DNA of 6,204 nt from contig CALCHY010000208.1 of NCBI GenBank assembly GCA_937907415.1, positions 1 through 6,204 on the forward strand, given 5' to 3'. Of this stretch, positions 5,529-6,204 are shown piece by piece. Position 1 is the stretch's first letter. The number at the start of each line of letters is the position of its first letter. The translations under genes were made by a program, and so were the position numbers. The notes below the pieces were generated by a model. The model was given only the letters and a program-made list of their open reading frames with translations. It made no database searches and had not been told where the DNA came from. The stretch comes from an uncultured Trueperaceae bacterium. Its GTDB lineage: Bacteria; Deinococcota; Deinococci; Deinococcales; Trueperaceae.

Positions 5529-5914
5529 CTGCCCCTCTTTCATCTTTTGCCTGCGCAAAGGAAGGCCTTGGCTTTTTGTATTGCCCAGGCTGCGAGCAAG
5601 AGCAAGGGGAACACCTTGGCTTTTTGCCCTCGGGCCTCGGTCTCACCGCATCGGTCGATTTCTTTCAGCTTTTTTATTTTCTTCCGAATGCGGCAATCGC
5701 GGGCGCAGCTGGGGCAGAACACATTAACACAGGCTGAGAGTGCGCGAGTGCAATGGCTGTTCAACCGTTTCTCCACCAGCACACGAGGGTCGATGTCAAA
5801 CATGGTTGTTCTATTTTACGTTATTATTTTTGTTAATTGGTGACCTCTTTTTATTTTTTTGGGAGTAACATTCATCTGGCCTTGTCCGCTGCAGATCATG
5901 TGGGCGCCCTCCTT
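5529..5914. other. Right flanking host DNA, T-rich spacer
   Basis: This is host sequence between the element and the partial gene at the right edge. It contains one possible small ORF (5540-5803). A 13-bp direct repeat CCTTGGCTTTTTG occurs at 5566-5578 and 5614-5626. A strongly T-rich stretch covers about 5810-5860. AATAAA on the minus strand at 5850-5855 lies about 60 bp after the stop of the right-hand gene and could be its polyadenylation signal. Confidence 0.5.
5540..5803 (-). CDS. Possible small cysteine-rich protein, unrecognised
   Basis: This is an 87-codon frame with an ATG in good context (A at -3, AACAACC-ATG) and a TGA stop. It starts MFDIDPRVLVEKRL, then has a cysteine cluster (C18, C25, C30, C33, C37, with CPSC at 30-33), a lysine-rich stretch RIRKKIKKLK, and a hydrophobic segment VFPLLLLAAWAI near the C terminus. 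QKAKVF and QKAKAF occur twice because of a 13-bp DNA repeat spaced 48 bp. I recognise no family. It lies 111 bp downstream of the next gene on the same strand, and the retrotransposon inserted about 11 bp beyond its stop, so the frame is unbroken. The tail after about residue 50 is low complexity, and the frame may be an exon or chance. Confidence 0.28.
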   Translation of the reverse strand: MFDIDPRVLVEKRLNSHCTRALSACVNVFCPSCARDCRIRKKIKKLKEIDRCGETEARGQKAKVFPLLLLAAWAIQKAKAFLCAGKR

Positions 5915-6204
5915 TTAACTCTTTTGCTCGTTTTCAGAGTGAGCTCGCTCAAGGGCTTCTTCTAGCTGGATGAGGCGCTCGCACGGCACGACAAAGTCGG
6001 ATCCATCTGTGGGCTGCGGGGTGGAATCAAAGACCGTGCTGGCTTGGGCCACACCCATGTATTGTAGGCGGGGTACGGTGGTGAGTGGAGCCTGGTAATG
6101 GGCATCATAGTCGAGATGCCGCATGAGCACGTAGAGGTCGCATCGCGCGTGGCGCTTCCAAGCCGGAACCCTCAGCGCTATCGGCGAGTCCGCATCGTGG
6201 TGGT
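5915..6204 (-). CDS. C-terminal end of an unrecognised host protein (partial)
   Basis: An open frame enters from the right edge and ends at TAA 5915-5917, giving at least 95 codons with no stop. It can be read past the internal GTG/ATG codons near 6124-6130 to position 6202 (HHDADSPIALRVPAWKRHAR...), so the start lies outside the window. Visible traits are a mixed, globular-looking segment (CDLYVLMRHLDYDAHYQ), a loop with FDSTPQPTDGSD, and a C-terminal charged amphipathic helix (LIQLEEALERAHSENEQ) suggestive of a short coiled coil. No catalytic motif or family is recognised. AATAAA about 60 bp downstream supports it being a gene end. An intron could change the upstream part. Confidence 0.5.
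   Translation of the reverse strand, partial: HHDADSPIALRVPAWKRHARCDLYVLMRHLDYDAHYQAPLTTVPRLQYMGVAQASTVFDSTPQPTDGSDFVVPCERLIQLEEALERAHSENEQKS

Noticed and set aside
5391..5843. 150-codon plus-strand frame crossing the right LTR into the flank
   Set aside because: The same N-terminal part recurs at 767 because it is LTR sequence. The frame runs against element transcription and crosses a recent insertion junction.
1..6204. Bacterial features such as CRISPR arrays, operons or defence systems
   Set aside because: No regularly spaced repeats or bacterial gene layout are visible, and all strong signals are eukaryotic retrotransposon features.

Overview
The window is dominated by one complete LTR retrotransposon of the Ty1/copia superfamily (Pseudoviridae type) on the minus strand, positions 693-5523 (4831 bp). 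Two 207-bp LTRs (693-899 and 5317-5523) differ at a single base. They begin and end with TG...CA and are flanked by a perfect 5-bp target-site duplication, CTCCC (688-692 and 5524-5528). Between them is one uninterrupted 1452-codon Gag-Pol frame (906-5264). Its domain order is Gag, CCHC zinc knuckle, aspartic protease, integrase, reverse transcriptase, RNase H. Integrase before reverse transcriptase is the copia order, and every catalytic motif I looked for is present. The element therefore looks young and potentially autonomous.

The host is a eukaryote, judged by the element type, TATA and AATAAA signals, and A at -3 of start codons. I cannot name it securely. The GC-rich element, compact flanks and protein style would suit a fungus such as a basidiomycete smut or yeast, but this is a low-confidence guess; an alga or other protist is not excluded.

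Layout: 1-687 is left flank with no secure gene. 688-692 is one target-site copy. 693-899 is the element's 3' LTR. 900-907 holds the polypurine tract, which overlaps the Gag-Pol stop codon. 906-5264 is gag-pol. 5265-5316 is a 52-bp leader with the primer-binding site. 5317-5523 is the 5' LTR (promoter, start of the RNA). 5524-5528 is the second target-site copy. 5529-5914 is T-rich right flank with one possible small cysteine-rich ORF. 5915-6204 is the 3' end of an unrecognised minus-strand gene that runs off the window.

The most interesting part is the leader. The primer-binding site is complementary to the anticodon arm of initiator tRNA-Met, not to the tRNA 3' end. This is the 'half-tRNA' priming known for Drosophila copia and yeast Ty5. 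Its first bases pair perfectly (9 bp) with a U5 segment that mimics the tRNA anticodon arm. Because the CAU anticodon is read in complement, the site also creates an upstream ATG that opens a 9-codon uORF ahead of Gag-Pol. Primer binding, RNA folding and translation could thus be coupled in about 60 nucleotides. This is inferred from sequence and has not been tested.
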